From Stromatinia cepivora (Eukaryota; Ascomycota; Leotiomycetes; Helotiales; Sclerotiniaceae), in NCBI GenBank assembly GCA_014898415.1, contig RCTD01000016.1:1302001-1366000 (forward strand): DNA of 64,000 nucleotides, read 5' to 3'. Numbering within the stretch: position 1 is the stretch's first letter; each line of letters starts with the position of its first letter. Of this stretch, positions 12,081 to 25,028 are shown in pieces. The position numbers were made by a program, and so were the translations under genes. The notes under the pieces were generated by a model. That model was not told the origin of the DNA, did not search any database, and worked only from the letters and a program-made list of their open reading frames with translations.

Positions 12081-13194
12081 AGATTTCAAATCTCTCTCGC
12101 TTACCGTTGAGATGTTCAGGGATTCAAAGGACGGCATCTCCATCCATCTCTGTTCCTTCCTTCATCTTCATTTTTTTGTGCTCTGGCTCTGGTTTTCCGA
12201 GTTCCATCTGTTTTACTTTGGGTTTTTGTTCTACTTTTGTCCTCTTTTTAGTTTAGTTCTTTTTATTTTTGCGCTTGATTTGGTTTGATTGATTTGGTTT
12301 GGGATTCGGTAGTTGGTTCAATAATATTTCGCAGCTTGACTGCTTTCTCTCCTTTTCGTATCCGGTGTCTATGTGATGTGCACACATGTGATTATCAATT
12401 GAGTTTCCTATGTCGCAGTACTTTTCCAATCACACAGATCAATAGTTCTCCATTCATGATTCCTAAGATACTGAATGTACCATCAGAACATATAAGATTA
12501 CAATACATCCAATCCACTAAACGTAGAATACTATAATGATATATTACGCATCTAATTCATTTCATTCCATTCGCTTCTCACGACAAGACACATACAGTAT
12601 CAACACACTATCTTTCCTCCTTTTCCCTCCACCATACTTTCCATCTCATCATTATTCTAAAACCAAGACTGAGATTCAAAATGCAAAAGTCGGCACCTGT
12701 CTGGGACAATGACAAGGACTTTTACATTCATCCATCCAACCGTTGCGCCTAATTCCTCCCTCTTGACCTTGCTTTCAATCCCTTCAAATGACCCGTCCAG
12801 ATATGTGACTCCTCATCTGTGATGAGTTTGGCCTTTTGCCTTTTGTAACCCCAAAGTCGTGTATGAATGTTTATGTATGTAATTATTAAATACTTTTTGT
12901 AATCAAAAATATGAAAAATCCTGTGCGATGCGAGAAATTACCATGAATATTGCTTGGAAATGTGTGAAGTGGCAGCCGAGCTAGTATGTAGACCAAAACC
13001 TGGATGCATCAAACCGTCCGTATTGAAATTCTCGTAAACTAGTTAATTAATTTCCAACCCAGCATAGATTGTGCGTGACCGGGTATATAGTGCCTAGCTT
13101 TCCCGCCATCTGAATCGGTTGCCGTTCATGAATCGTACGTGCTCTTATCGACACCCTTTCATCTTTCACCTTTTTAATTACTTAGACGAAGTAA
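12081..13194. other. Region between convergent genes
   Basis: This lies between the 3' ends of the transporter (+) and the Zn2Cys6 factor (-). T-rich and G/T-rich sequence after 12080 suits a 3' UTR and terminator. Apart from a very short candidate frame at 12681, nothing coding is seen. Confidence 0.5.
12681..12752 (+). CDS. Possible 23-codon micro-ORF
   Basis: A frame MQKSAPVWDNDKDFYIHPSN.. of 23 codons begins in a good context (CAAAATGC) just after a C/T-rich, promoter-like stretch (about 12610-12660). It has no family I know and could be chance; continuing splice partners were not found. Confidence 0.15.
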   Translation: MQKSAPVWDNDKDFYIHPSNRCA

Positions 13195-16158
13195 TTAACC
13201 TCTTCGCTTCGCAATCGGATTCACCATTTCGTTGGGATCAGAGTAATCCCAATGTCTTTTCATCCCACTTTCATATACATTCGCGACCGATTCCTGCCAC
13301 ATACTTGGGCTCACAAAGGACGGGATAGGTGCTCCAGAATACTGCTGTGGAGGTACGGGTTGCGAGCCCGGTGGTAAGTTTACATTGGGTAGGATTTGGA
13401 TTTCTGGGAGGGTCGGGAGTTCTTGTGCACCTGAAGAGGGAATTTTTAGAGGAGTCGTTTCAGAAGCAGAGCTGCTCGAAGCGGGAGGCGTACCGAAAGT
13501 GCTGTTCCATTGGCTAGGAGATATATTAGTATTTGGATTCTTTTGATGAAAGACCTGGAGTCAACTTACTCAAAAATCCTTGATGGGTTCCATGCAACTT
13601 GATCTGCCATTGACACCCCACTAGTGATTGGCATCTGGGCTCTTTGACCAGTGGCCATCATTACCAGAGACTGTACGGCAGGAGAGTCACTTTTCGTGTC
13701 TACGCCCCCGGCTGATATGGGTGGTGATATGGGGTGGCTTGTATAACTGACTTGTTGCTGTTGGGCACTTTGATGTCCCAAGTTTTGACTCTCTATACCG
13801 GTGCTTCCTTGACGATATTGTTGAACATTTCCTCTGGCAGGGCTATTATTGGCCACTACTGCTGGACTACCATATGGGAAAGATGGTTTCAGAACGAAAG
13901 GCTTCCTAGTGTCAGCTGAAAATGCTTGTCTGAGTGACTCGATCTGTTGTTGCATGTCTGGCATGGGCCATGAGCTAGTACACCTTTCTAGGATTCTCAT
14001 ATGTCTGGTGAAGTATTCTCTAGCGTCCGAGTTCAGATCTGGATCCGGAGATGTAATTGCAACCTATAATATTGTCAACATATCATGAAAGACAGTCGGT
14101 AAGTTGGGTTTGACATACCAAGTGCAGGACTGTGCAGGTCAGGACGCAATAGATGGTGAAGTTGATGCCTCGTTGCATGCATAATAGACCGGTCAAGCCA
14201 AATGACTGTAACACGCTCTCTTGAAGTCTGCAAAGAAGTTTCGCAGAATTATAACATATGAGCATATGGTGTTTCCACCCATCCAAGCCTGGTTCCATGA
14301 AAGTGAGTTGCGGTCGATGAAGCATAATGATACTCAGGTAATAATAGGAGTGGAGATTGCCGATGAAATGGGTGGGTAGCCATGGAGGAGATCCGTCCGC
14401 TGGGAAATCAATTTGCAAGTTTTCGGGCAGATCATTCATCCAACTCTCGAAAGATGGATTTAGTTGTACGAAATCTGGATCGATACCCCAGTCCTTTCTC
14501 TTCTTAACCTTTGCATATACATTATTCATCCTCCGAACATTACGAACAACACGTGTGAACCAAGTAAAATTGCGTGTGATGGTGAGCTCTCCATTGTCAA
14601 TTCCAGCTCTGTGTACACTCAAGTCAATTGTTTCCATATCAACCGCTAAATCCGTTCGGCCTTGTGGGGAACCAATCATCAATTCACAAACGAAGATTGT
14701 TTGCCATATTCGGGTTTTGGTGATGCAGTCGGCCAGATCAGAGCCACAGGTTCTACCTGCCTTGTGGTCTTCATAGTGCTCGTCCAGCCCTAGGTCCTTC
14801 GCCATTTGGACGCATGCTACTACAGTCATCCACGAGCGATAGTAGTATCCACGTTTCGGGGCAGATTCTCTGGCTTTAAGTATGATCAGGTTTGCTTGAA
14901 GGGTGCTCAATCGCGGAACATCCATGAAAGCATCAGCATGTTCTGTATGAAGTTAGTGAGATGTTTCGTTTAGCTGCAAGGTAAAAATCTTACTTGAAGC
15001 AAGGGCGAGCCATTGATGTCCCTGCGCTGGCTCATCGACAAGTCTCCCAGCGATTGCAAAAATTGCTTCAAGTATTAGAGGCGAGATGGCATCTCGATTC
15101 GTATGCCATTGTTGATAAAATAAGGTTTTGTTAAGGACAGGTACATATGGATGTACATTCGTGAAATACATTTCGAAATAATGGAGGATAGTCTGTTCAT
15201 CTGGAAGTAACTCCGGAGGAATCCTGATTTTCATATCTGCGCTTATTGTAATTGGAGGCAAAGCATTCTTGTATTCATCAATGTCTTCAAAAGCTGGTTC
15301 CTCAACCAAAGTCCTGGTCCTGTTCTTGTTGTTCAGGTATGGAGCTGTTTCTTTATTAGAATTACAAGCTAGTGCGGCAATCAAAGCACTTACCTGTGCC
15401 TGCTGGGTTCATCTTAAGCTCCCCCAGTAAATCGGCCAAATCTTCTCCGCCATATTCACTTTGATTATAGTTTTCCGGTGAATCATGTGTTTGCTGCTGA
15501 AGAGATGCCGGAGTATATACCGCTTGTGGTGAGTATTCTGTATGTTGGCTGAGCGCGCTGACTGGAGTCTGAAGACTGTTATAGTGCATGGCCTGTTGAC
15601 TATGTGCACTCGAAGGTCCCCCGTATGGAATAGGTTGGTACATATTATTGGGATCGGGGTATGGAGGTTGCTGTGTATAAATTGGAGGTACCACCTTCGA
15701 CGACCCCGACATTTGCGCTTGTACCGGGACTTGCTGATGATAACCGTCACCGGGATTTCCTCCATTATCATATTGTGGCGCTTCTGCTTCGAAGCTTTGG
15801 TTGTTTTGTTGAAAATCACGATCGTAGTTCACCGTTGGAGGGATACATCCTAACTTGAGCCTTGTACAAGCGGAGCATGGCCAGGTATTCGTTGTTGCTG
15901 CATCACATTTGATTTTTCTTCTTCGACATCCCTCACAAGCTCGCATCACTATATCGTATCAGTAAGGAAGAGCGCACAATTTGAAGACCTCGTACCCTTC
16001 AAACGCTTGTGGCGATTATGTTCGTCAACAAAGACATAATCTAAGATGTATCAGCCAACGTCAACTTCAAGATCCGGTGAATGAAGGGAAAGCCGCGCAC
16101 TTTTTTGATTCTCCCTCGGGCCACCATAGTTTGTTGGCGCAAATGAGAAGTTCTGCAT
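13195..16158 (-). CDS. Zn(II)2Cys6 fungal transcription factor
   Basis: Seven exons: 16158-16101, 16040-15996, 15948-15394, 15344-14994, 14942-14119, 14063-13570, 13513-13195, giving 881 aa; every join keeps frame. The two tiny first exons code MQNFSFAPTNYGGPRENQK and a basic VDEHNRHKRLK stretch just before the zinc cluster. The binuclear cluster is complete: Cys39-x2-Cys42-x6-Cys49-x9-Cys59-x2-Cys62-x6-Cys69. A Gln/Pro/Ser-rich linker follows (to about residue 200), then the fungal-specific transcription factor middle homology region (about 280-600: FEMYFTNVHPYVPVLNKTLF, RIWQTIFVCELMIGSPQGR). The C-terminus is a Ser/Pro/Gln-rich likely activation region. Acceptor 15345 is preferred over 15351 because it gives a normal 49-nt intron. 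A DNA-binding regulator in the nucleus; target genes unknown. Confidence 0.85.
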
Positions 16159-18153
16159 TTGTGCGCTTTGTGGGAGTATTTTCCTTGTACCAAGATCTTG
16201 GGACATATTCTATATTCAAATGCGATTTCAATCCCAGTCTCCTACACAATTTCAAGCCGCGGTAATAGGCGCCTAACCTCGGATCTCTTATATACAATTG
16301 CTTCTTTTAGTGAGGATCGTCGATATATTCGAAGTAGAATATAAGGAAGCGGAGTGTCGTAAACCCAAGATTCTGTTACTCGGCCGCATCCGGATGAGGG
16401 GGGCACGTTCTAAGCCCTAAATAAGCATGAATGGCTTTTTGGCTCGACTAATTCGAGAGGCCACGAACTGAAGCTTTGAAATCGAATGGTGGAATATCGG
16501 GGCTTCAAGGATACCGAAGCATGAAACTGCGGAAGTAGATCAGGGTCAGCTAAAATAATTATCTATGTTTGAAGACATCATGAGTACAACAACATGCGCC
16601 TACCTCCCTCACGTACCAAGTGCGTAATGTTGGCGTATACTAATATGATATTATAATATGAAGGAAATGTTGCCCTATAGAAAAAGAAAAAAGGATTGAC
16701 TATTTTTGACCGATGGTATGATTCTCTTTGATGCGCTATTTGATCGAAATCGATTGAAGATGGCAAGTTGGTTGTGTGAATAGGTACTAAAGAGTACTCC
16801 GCACTCGAGAAAAGCTCGGATTGATCTAGGGTCTCGCCACAAGAAAAAGTATAAATTAGTTCAAGTGATGCAAGAGTAGGATGAACGCCCTTCCAGACCC
16901 AATTCTATCAAGCACAAGGAAGTTATGGTGGCATTGGTGGGCAATAATAATAATGGAATGGCCTGTAATTTTGCTATGGGTACTCGAGTATGGATATAGA
17001 TAAGTGTAGGGTGGATATGTATGGGTCTAAGCTAAATCCCAAGTTTCTCTTGCCGAAGTATTCCTCTGTAGGTATGACCGTATGAGGTTACATACCTCAT
17101 GCAGGTGGTGTGAGGAGGGATAATAGGACCATGGGTGTCTGTATGGGATGAAGCAAGCTAGCAGACAAGAAAGGACCCGCAAGTGAAGTATAACCGGGAG
17201 GTGATAGCAGGGAACTCAAAACGGCTGGTTCGCAGAATCCCGGTCGAAATACAGGAGTGTGCTACGAATTGAGAAGGCGAGTAGAGATACCTAGGCAAAA
17301 TGAAGGAGAGATTGTATTTTACTGGAGGCGTTTTCTAGAATAGAATGAGATATTCAAGGAACTCCAATGGAAGGGACGAGAAATGATGTAGCATCCCTTC
17401 TAGTTTCCGTTATCATAATACATTATCGTAACTCACTCACTCACTTCCCTGATGGAGAAAGTTCAAAATCCAGTTGAAATTCAAATTTAAAGTGGTTTTG
17501 TATTGGTAATACTCGAGTAATAAATAAGGTTGGCCCCTCTTTGCCTCTCTACAATTCCTTAGTGAAATAGTGAAATGGCCGAATCATTCTCATAATGTCA
17601 TTATGAGATATAACGGGGCGCGCCAGGACGGAGTATTGGTATTGGCAGTTTGTTTGATCGAGATTATAAGTGACAAGTGAGGGGGACCTACCGTATTCTT
17701 TCTTGGGCGGGTGCTGCCCAAAAATCCGAGCTCCAAGGATGTGATTACTTGTCATCACATGCATTCATCTTATCTTCATTCATAAGTGCTTAATCTTTTG
17801 AATCTGTTTTGTGTACAGAGTTATATTATTTATGAAGGTAAAGCTTTAAAGCTTAAAGCTTAGAAAGGTAACCCGATGATAGATAGGATAACTAGAGGTC
17901 TATGCGTGATGATTGAGGAATGAAAGAAACGGGAAACCGGATGATATATAAACAAACATCTCTCTTTTTTTTAGACTTCTCTCCGCCCTTTTCCTCGTCT
18001 CCAACCAACCCCAATATTTATTTCTCTCGTCCCCATTCTGCTAATCGTATGGATCCATAGTACAGAATACGTAAAGATTCCCTTACTTCCTGAGTGTTCC
18101 AATCATACCTCGGTGTGGTGGTAGGTGCCATTTTAAATATCGGTACCGCGGAG
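16159..18153. other. Upstream region of the transcription factor, no gene
   Basis: About 2 kb with no supportable coding sequence. Likely contains the promoter and 5' UTR of the Zn2Cys6 gene. Such long upstream regions are common for regulators. Composition is ordinary until about 18,240, where it turns AT-rich. Confidence 0.5.
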
Positions 18154-19098
18154 TACATTGTCGATATCTTCAATTTGTTGATACCGATTCCTATGTTTTT
18201 GAGGTATCCAATGTCCGGACTGCAGTCCAACAATAAGAAGCTTTTGATTATACTTAAATATTTATAATTTTTTGAATATTAAATCCAATTAGAATATTCA
18301 AATTATTTGAAATATTGAATTATATTCAAATACTCAAAGAATTTCGATCATTGAAAGCTCAAATCTAGTCTACCAGTTCGGACTATTGAATACTCTGATT
18401 ATTGTTTTCAAAAGCTTTACATTTATATCTGGAAATGTATATTTACATATACTTGAATATTCTTGGTCGTACTTGCCAAAGAAAGATTTGACAAAAGTTT
18501 ATCACTATTAAGGGCAAAGCTGATCCTTGAAGCCGTGAAGCATTAAATGATACGAGCGCTATACTCAATTAGGAAGCTACAGAATTCTATAAGAAGGATA
18601 CAGGGTTCAAACTTGGAAGCTTTATAGAATGTACAAAGGTTGATAGGGTAAGTATTATAAGATATACCAAAAAATGATTGTGCTTAGTTTCATAAATAAA
18701 GGTTCTAATTAATAATATCATTATATTGATTGAAAATTTGTATAATAAAATCTAAATGATTAAAGTATTGTAAATTCTCAATTATTTATTTAAAATCATT
18801 TAAAATCATTTAAAATCATTTAAAATCATTTAAAATCATTTAAAATCTTTAATTTTTATTCAAAAATCTATTCTAAAATTATTAAAAAAGGTTATATAAA
18901 TTTTAAAAACTTCAAAATCATCAAATTGTTAAGATTTTATTGAAATCCTCGAAATACAATCAAGATTTTCAAAATTCGAAATTTGAAAGGAGAACAATTC
19001 AATATCTATTCAAATTGTTTAAAATAGCATTAAAAGACAGGAAAAACAGCGATTTGTGAGTAAAAAATGTCTTACAATACTTACCTCATCAACCTCCG
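18154..19098. repeat. AT-rich repeat, copy 1 of a tandem pair (945 bp)
   Basis: This copy begins GTA-CATTGTCGATATCTTC and ends ..CATCAACCTCCGTA. The same sequence restarts immediately at 19099. Offset at the left end is 945 bp. It holds a 10-bp microsatellite TAAAATCATT, about six copies at 18789-18846. The copy keeps more C and G than copy 2 in its middle. It encodes no protein I can see. It might be a solo LTR pair, a MITE or another non-autonomous element. Confidence 0.8.
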
Positions 19099-20010
19099 TA
19101 TATTGTCGATATCTTCAATTTGTTGATACCGATTCCTTATGTTTTTTGAGATATTCAATATCCGGATTGCAATTCAATAATAAAAAGCTTTTGGATTCCT
19201 AAATTTAATTAGAATATTCAAATCATTTGAAATAATAAATTATATTTAAATATTTATAATTTTTTGAATATTAAATACAATTAGAATATTCGAAAATTCA
19301 AATTTAGTTTATCAATTTAAATTATTAAATATTTTGATTATTATTTTCAAAAGCTTTATATTTATATCTAGAAATATATATTTATATATATTTGAATATT
19401 TTTAATTATATTTGTTAAAGAAAGATTTGATAAAAATTTATTATTATTAAAGGCAAAATTAATCTTTAAAATTGTAAAATACTAAATGATATAAGCGTTA
19501 TATCCAATTAGAAAATCACAAAATTCTATAAAAAGGATACAGGATTCAAATTTAGAAGTTTTATAGAATATACAAAAGTTGATAGGGTAAATATTATAAA
19601 ATATATCAAAAAATAATTGTACTTAATTCTACAAACAAAGGTTTTAATCAATAATATTATTATATTAATTAAAAATTTGTATAATGAAATCTAAATGATT
19701 AAAGTATTGTAAATTCTCAATTATTTATTTCAAATTATTTAAAATCATTCAAAATCTTTAATTTTTTATTCAAAAATCTATTTTAAAATTATTAAAAAAG
19801 GTTATACAAATTTTAAAAACTTCAAAATCATCAAATTGTTAAGATTTTATTGAAATCCTCGAAATACAATCAAGATTTTCAAAATTCGAAATTTGAAAGG
19901 AGAACAGTTCAATATCTATTCAAATTGTTTAAAACAGCATCAAAAGACAGGAAAAATAGCGATATGTAGGTAAAAAATGTCTTACAATACTTACCCCATC
20001 AACCTCCGTA
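19099..20010. repeat. AT-rich repeat, copy 2 of the tandem pair (912 bp)
   Basis: Direct copy of 18154-19098, ending in the same CATCAACCTCCGTA. Differences from copy 1 in the middle are almost all C-to-T or G-to-A. The main length change is a shorter TAAAATCATT microsatellite. GTA is shared at the left edge, the junction and the right edge. Confidence 0.8.
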
Positions 20011-21758
20011 AGGTTCATGGCAGGCATTGGCAATTTTAGGGTGTCGTGGGAGGTTTATGAGGGGTAGCCACGGCAAATTGATACCGTTTATTTTTTCTAC
20101 TGCCTGCATTAGAAAAGAAATAGAGAAAAGCATTAACCGTGTGTTCGTCGTACGACGCACAAATGGATATTAACTTCCCCCTAAACTCATTTTTGCTTGA
20201 TTGATAACGATCCCGTTTTAACACCCCGGACTAAACGATGAGTCCATATGGCTACCGAAAATTCCGAGTAGGTTATGACTTAAACGTATTGGCATATGTA
20301 TGTTCGCCTGTGTTAGGCTAAGATTAAAGTACTAGGTATTTAGCAACTACTGTACTGCAAACACATCGTCAGTTTGGCGTCTGTAGTTATTCCATGGCGC
20401 CGGCGGTGAGTGGAAAGTACTCTTATACCGAAGTACCGAGACCCATGGGAAGTCACAAAAATAGGTGAAGGCAGAACAATATTCCCTCAGGAGGTTGCCC
20501 CATAGATAATAATTTTGTTAGATGATCAGTGGATTCATGGATCTTTAGATAGCACTACTGCCCCGCAAAGCACAATTCCCTGGTGTGCTCGCCTGAACCA
20601 GGGTATCAAGCGACATGGACGCAGTTGGCAGCGAACAGTGCATATGTGGGTATGTTCCAGACAAGGGGTATTGGGATTTCAGGACGAGTCAAAGATTGGA
20701 TGTTCATGATTCCGTGCCGCGAAGCCGCAGCCACTCGACAAGCAGAGATGCACCCGACAATATGGTACAGTGATACAAAAATATATTCATGTCCGTTAAA
20801 GATCGGTCACATGGAGAAAAGTTATGCAGGTCTTATTTTGGGCCTGTGTTTGTTGATGGAAGTAGAGGCACAAGCAGTGCCGCTGTACCTTATCTGGAAC
20901 GCAAATTAAGGTGTAAAATCAGGGATAAGAGCTACCTACACCGTTCATCACGGCGTTCAGATGATAGGTTGCCTGATCTGATGTTACACGGAAGCTCCCC
21001 AGTCCCGGAAACCAGGTTTAAAGATCTTCCGACGTAAAGATATAGCACAGAACGTTGAACCTTGAAAGCGCAGGATCGCCACGAGATGCAGATGGCTCGT
21101 GCTTGATGATCCTTCTTAAATCCTTTTGGGATATATAGAGTTTTTTGATACTTGGACTTCCAAGTTCTGGCTAGGGAAATTTATGCCACAGATATCTCAA
21201 GCATGACGGTAAGTCATATGAGAGTCTCAAGGAAACTCTGAACTTTAAATTAGACACAAGACAGGCAGACAATCCATGGAAACTTTGAAATAGCAGTCAA
21301 TACTGTATATTGCCAAAGTAAGAAAGAGATACAATAGACATGCAGATATAATAGCATATATAGGTTAGCCATGAATATCCCAAATATTGCAGATGTACCG
21401 AGTATTGTTATTTCCCAATTAGATATTCGGTCGTGTTTCAATCATTAGTTGATTAGTCATAGTAGATTGTCATGCCTCAGGCACTATCACACAATCAAAG
21501 CTTTATCGATAAAGGAAATTCGATAATTTCATCATCTTCATGATCATTAAGACTACTACAATTTTGACAGCACGATTTGAACTTTGACATCTCAAATCTG
21601 CCATCTATATTACATCCCACTGGGTCTCAATTCATACATCTAATTGATCGTGTCTGCCCGAGTCATAAATTTAAAGAGCCTCAGCTTATTACTGACACCG
21701 GACAAGCCGCCATCCTTTTTGACAGCAGAGCCCCAAGTGGCCCCCAAACCAACTCATC
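20011..21758. other. Intergenic DNA, no gene assigned
   Basis: Normal base composition returns. Frames at 20515-20709, 20583-20909 and 20789-21037 overlap in different phases but carry no recognisable domain. They could be remains of a gene, but no splice set restores a known protein. The last 300 bp should contain the CIA2 promoter. Confidence 0.4.
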
Positions 21759-22576
21759 ATGGAATCGGGAGACAATATCCAGAACGCGAATCCTACAATT
21801 TTGAATGTGTCTGAAATATCACGTCGAAGAGAAAAACGCAAGGTTCGAGATTATTCGGCCAAGAAACATGGTATACAGAGCATATTGATGGCAAAACCCA
21901 GCTATGCATTGGATCCTTTTTATATGTCAGATTTTTCAGAAGACTCCGATGATTCTGGCTTGGAGCCAATAGATGAACAAGAAATATATGGTAGGAGTTT
22001 TGAGTTTCCTTATTCACTCACTACTAGATTTTTTTAAAGGTCTCGATATATCCTAGGAACCGTGGCATATATCATTATCTCAAGGTCAAATATTTCAAAC
22101 ATGCTTATACCTCTTCCTTACGCAGTGCTATTTGGAACTTAGAAGAATCAATATGTGCCAACCGTTTTCTCATGTTTGCATAGCTGACGTTTACAGACTT
22201 GATCGCGCCAATCTCCGACCCTGAGCACCCTCTTTCATTAGAGTCTCTCGGAGTAGTTAAACTTGAGGATGTTCACCTTATTTCGCCTTCTGATCTCACA
22301 AACCCGACAACGCTCTCTCGCGTGCTGGTCGAATTGACACCGACGGTTTCGCATTGCTCCTTAGCAACTGTTATTGGACTTGGCGTACGAGTACGTTTGG
22401 AACAGGCCCTCCCGCCAAGTTACCGAGTCGAGGTCAAGATCAAGAAGGATACACACAGCCAGGCCGCTGAAGTCAACAAACAACTAGCTGATAAGGAGCG
22501 TGTTGCGGCCGCACTTGAGAATGATAATCTCATGAATTTGTTAAGGAAGATGATGAAGACCTGTCTCGATGGTTAA
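21759..22576 (+). CDS. CIA2: Cytosolic iron-sulfur assembly component 2 (MIP18/FAM96 family)
   Basis: Two exons, 21759-21990 and 22197-22576, give 203 aa; the 206-nt intron has donor GTAGGA and acceptor TTTACAG and the join makes IYDLIAPISDPEHP, a family hallmark. The first exon codes a disordered, charged N-terminus. The DUF59/MIP18 domain fills exon 2: LESLGVVKLEDV, then TPTVSHCSLATVIGLGVRVRL with the reactive Cys, and VNKQLADKERVAAALEN near the end. Cia2 works with Cia1 and Met18 in the CIA targeting complex that inserts Fe-S clusters into cytosolic and nuclear apoproteins such as DNA polymerases and helicases. Length fits fungal members. No neighbouring gene is functionally related. Confidence 0.92.
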
Positions 22577-25028
22577 TGATACTACAACCACATTCATAAC
22601 GTCTGCATAAAACCCCTTTCGCGTGTCTAGGGAATTAGTCAACAAGAAAGGCGCTGCCATAGGAAAAGACAGCTTCTCATGCGAAATCAACTTCTGCAGT
22701 TCCCTGGTTTCTCTCAAGTCAAACGGACCAGTTCCCTGGATTGACCTACCAATACGCAGTATTATCAGAAACAATAACATAAGTTCACACCAAATACCAT
22801 ATTTCCTTTTCGCGTATGCATGTGCGTGTGACACTATACTAACCGCGGTACTCTACTCATTAAAGAGGAACTTCTAGCGAACCTCTCTGCAACATGTTGA
22901 ATTTGTGTCACGTACCGAATTATCCCCCAAAGTTCAATTGCTACCTAGTGGCATTGTTCATTGTTCTTGAGGTCCTTGTAGTTCCAAGAACATTCCCATC
23001 GTCGATCTCCACAAGTGTCATAGACCCAAACAAACCCCTGATATTTCGTCCACCTTTTACCACAAGCGAGCTTCGTAAATCGTTTTTTTATACCCAATTA
23101 AACAGGCAATCCCTACTACCAAGCTATTACCAATATCTCCATAATGCAAAACTTTTTGGCCTACCAGAAAGCAAATTTCTGACAAGCCCCCATGTACATG
23201 AAACCACAAGCGATGTCTCCTCAAGTTTACCAAATTCCCAAGCACACGAGACCACTGTGACCCTAGGGCTTAATCAATCATGCCTCGGTGGTGGTAGTGA
23301 TGAAAAGATGTCATAAAGCTTACGTAGACCCCTCGTCTTCTCTTTAATGTCACCTAAAGTTTCTCTCACCACATCTGGCAAAACTGCACGACATCCAATG
23401 CCGCTCATTGATTAACATTTTAGGGGCTAGGTCTAAAGTTTTACCTTTTCGCTTGTCATTAGCTCTCTACATAAGATAAGCATGAAATCTATATTAATTT
23501 CACTATCACACGTGCTTAATATATCAACTCGCCTCTTTGTCTTTTTATACTTTCTTGGTCCTGTCAGAATCCTCGTCCACGCACGAGATTTTCACGAGGG
23601 CCCGAAGTTTCATGAGAGGAACATGCTATGCTTCCTTGCTTGGTTAAGTACGGAGTAGGAACTGGGAAAGTTTGCGACCTCCTTCCTCTTCTTCTACTTT
23701 GCCCCCACGAACCACAATATTCACTTGCCGCCCCCAACTTGTCTTGGAGAGTTTCTTCATTGAGTAATTATGAAACATTGATTTATGGTTGATCAAGCAA
23801 TAATCTTGTCGATCAAATTATTTCATCCGATCAGCACTAAATCTTTTTCCCTGTACGTAATCTGTTAGGTAGGGTTGGGCTTTTTGGAATTATATAACTG
23901 TAATGTAAAGCAAAATTTTGGCAATAATATTATGTATTCTAGCTTGCATTATATAATGCTAAAATGACAGGAATGAATTAAAGCTATATTAGATCAATCG
24001 ATCTCATCGTCGCCTATAAGAATCCTCTCATTTTCAATGATTTTATCTTCAAATTCTATATTGGCAAGGGGTAGAAAAAACGAAAGTATTCAAAAAAATT
24101 GGAGCTCTCTGATTGGTCAATGGAAGTCATGTGCGTAATGTTAACGTATAATCTAGCTAAAAGCTTTATATTATGCTTTATTGTATCCTAGCTCTACTTT
24201 ACATAAAGGCCTACTGTTAGGTATTGTGCAGATTGTGACTTATACTCTACCAACATAGCCCATTAGCCCGAATCCCCGTATCCCGGTAGCTAAAATCTTC
24301 CTGGTTCGTTCGTTCGTTCGTTCGTTGATCAGTCACTAAGATCCTCGTCCATGTACAATATGATATGATATCACAATAACAAGCATCCGCTTCCATTCCA
24401 TTCACATTATCTGCTCTTATGCATAAAGCATCGTACATAGCACGTACATATCGGCATCACCGAGCCGCATAAATAAATGAAATATTTATGCTACAAACTC
24501 CTTGATTTGATGATATTGATCCTCACCAAAAATACAAGCGAGTATAACAAAGAAATCAAAGAGTGGTAATTCTTGCGATGTGGGCGCGAAAGATTACTGG
24601 GTACTAGGTATATTGATTGATTGGGAGGACAGGGGGAAAAGAACGCTACACGCGCGGATTATCTTTCCTCCTTTCTTACTTCTTACTCGTACAGCCAGAA
24701 AGTATAAAGCCCTGAACTCTAAATCGGTGTTAAGAAAGGGGAAGCCTTGAAAATGGGGTAGTTTGACCAAGATGAACAATTATTCCCTAATGTTTGGAGC
24801 TTTTATACTTTCTAGCCGCACGAGTAAAGGGCTGATGTTTGTGCAGAAGGTACTAGCACTTGAAATGTAGTCTTTTTTGTTCTATGGATACCTAGGTAAT
24901 GTGCATTACAGTTGGGACGAGGACGCGAGATATGTGGTTACGTGCAAAAATGCAATAGTACCATGTGATTATCGTTTCACCCTCTAACCGATTTCCCTAC
25001 ATCGTACACGGCCCGATATCTTGCACGT
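22577..25028. other. Intergenic DNA, no gene assigned
   Basis: Frames at 22541-22834 (-) and 22894-23316 (+) are open but lack motifs and splice partners. A TTCG microsatellite runs at about 24304-24326. A CACGTG site is at 23509-23514. Composition drops sharply to AT-rich at about 25,029. Confidence 0.45.

Noticed and set aside
11598..12143. 181-codon minus-strand frame
   Set aside because: Antisense shadow of the transporter exon 3.
20515..21037. Three overlapping frames that might be a broken gene
   Set aside because: No combination gives a recognisable protein; left as plain intergenic DNA.
22541..22834. Open frame on the minus strand overlapping the end of CIA2
   Set aside because: No domain, no splice partner, and its end overlaps the confident CIA2 exon in antisense.
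22894..23316. 140-codon plus-strand frame
   Set aside because: Composition and lack of motif look like intergenic DNA; no promoter or orthologue signal seen.
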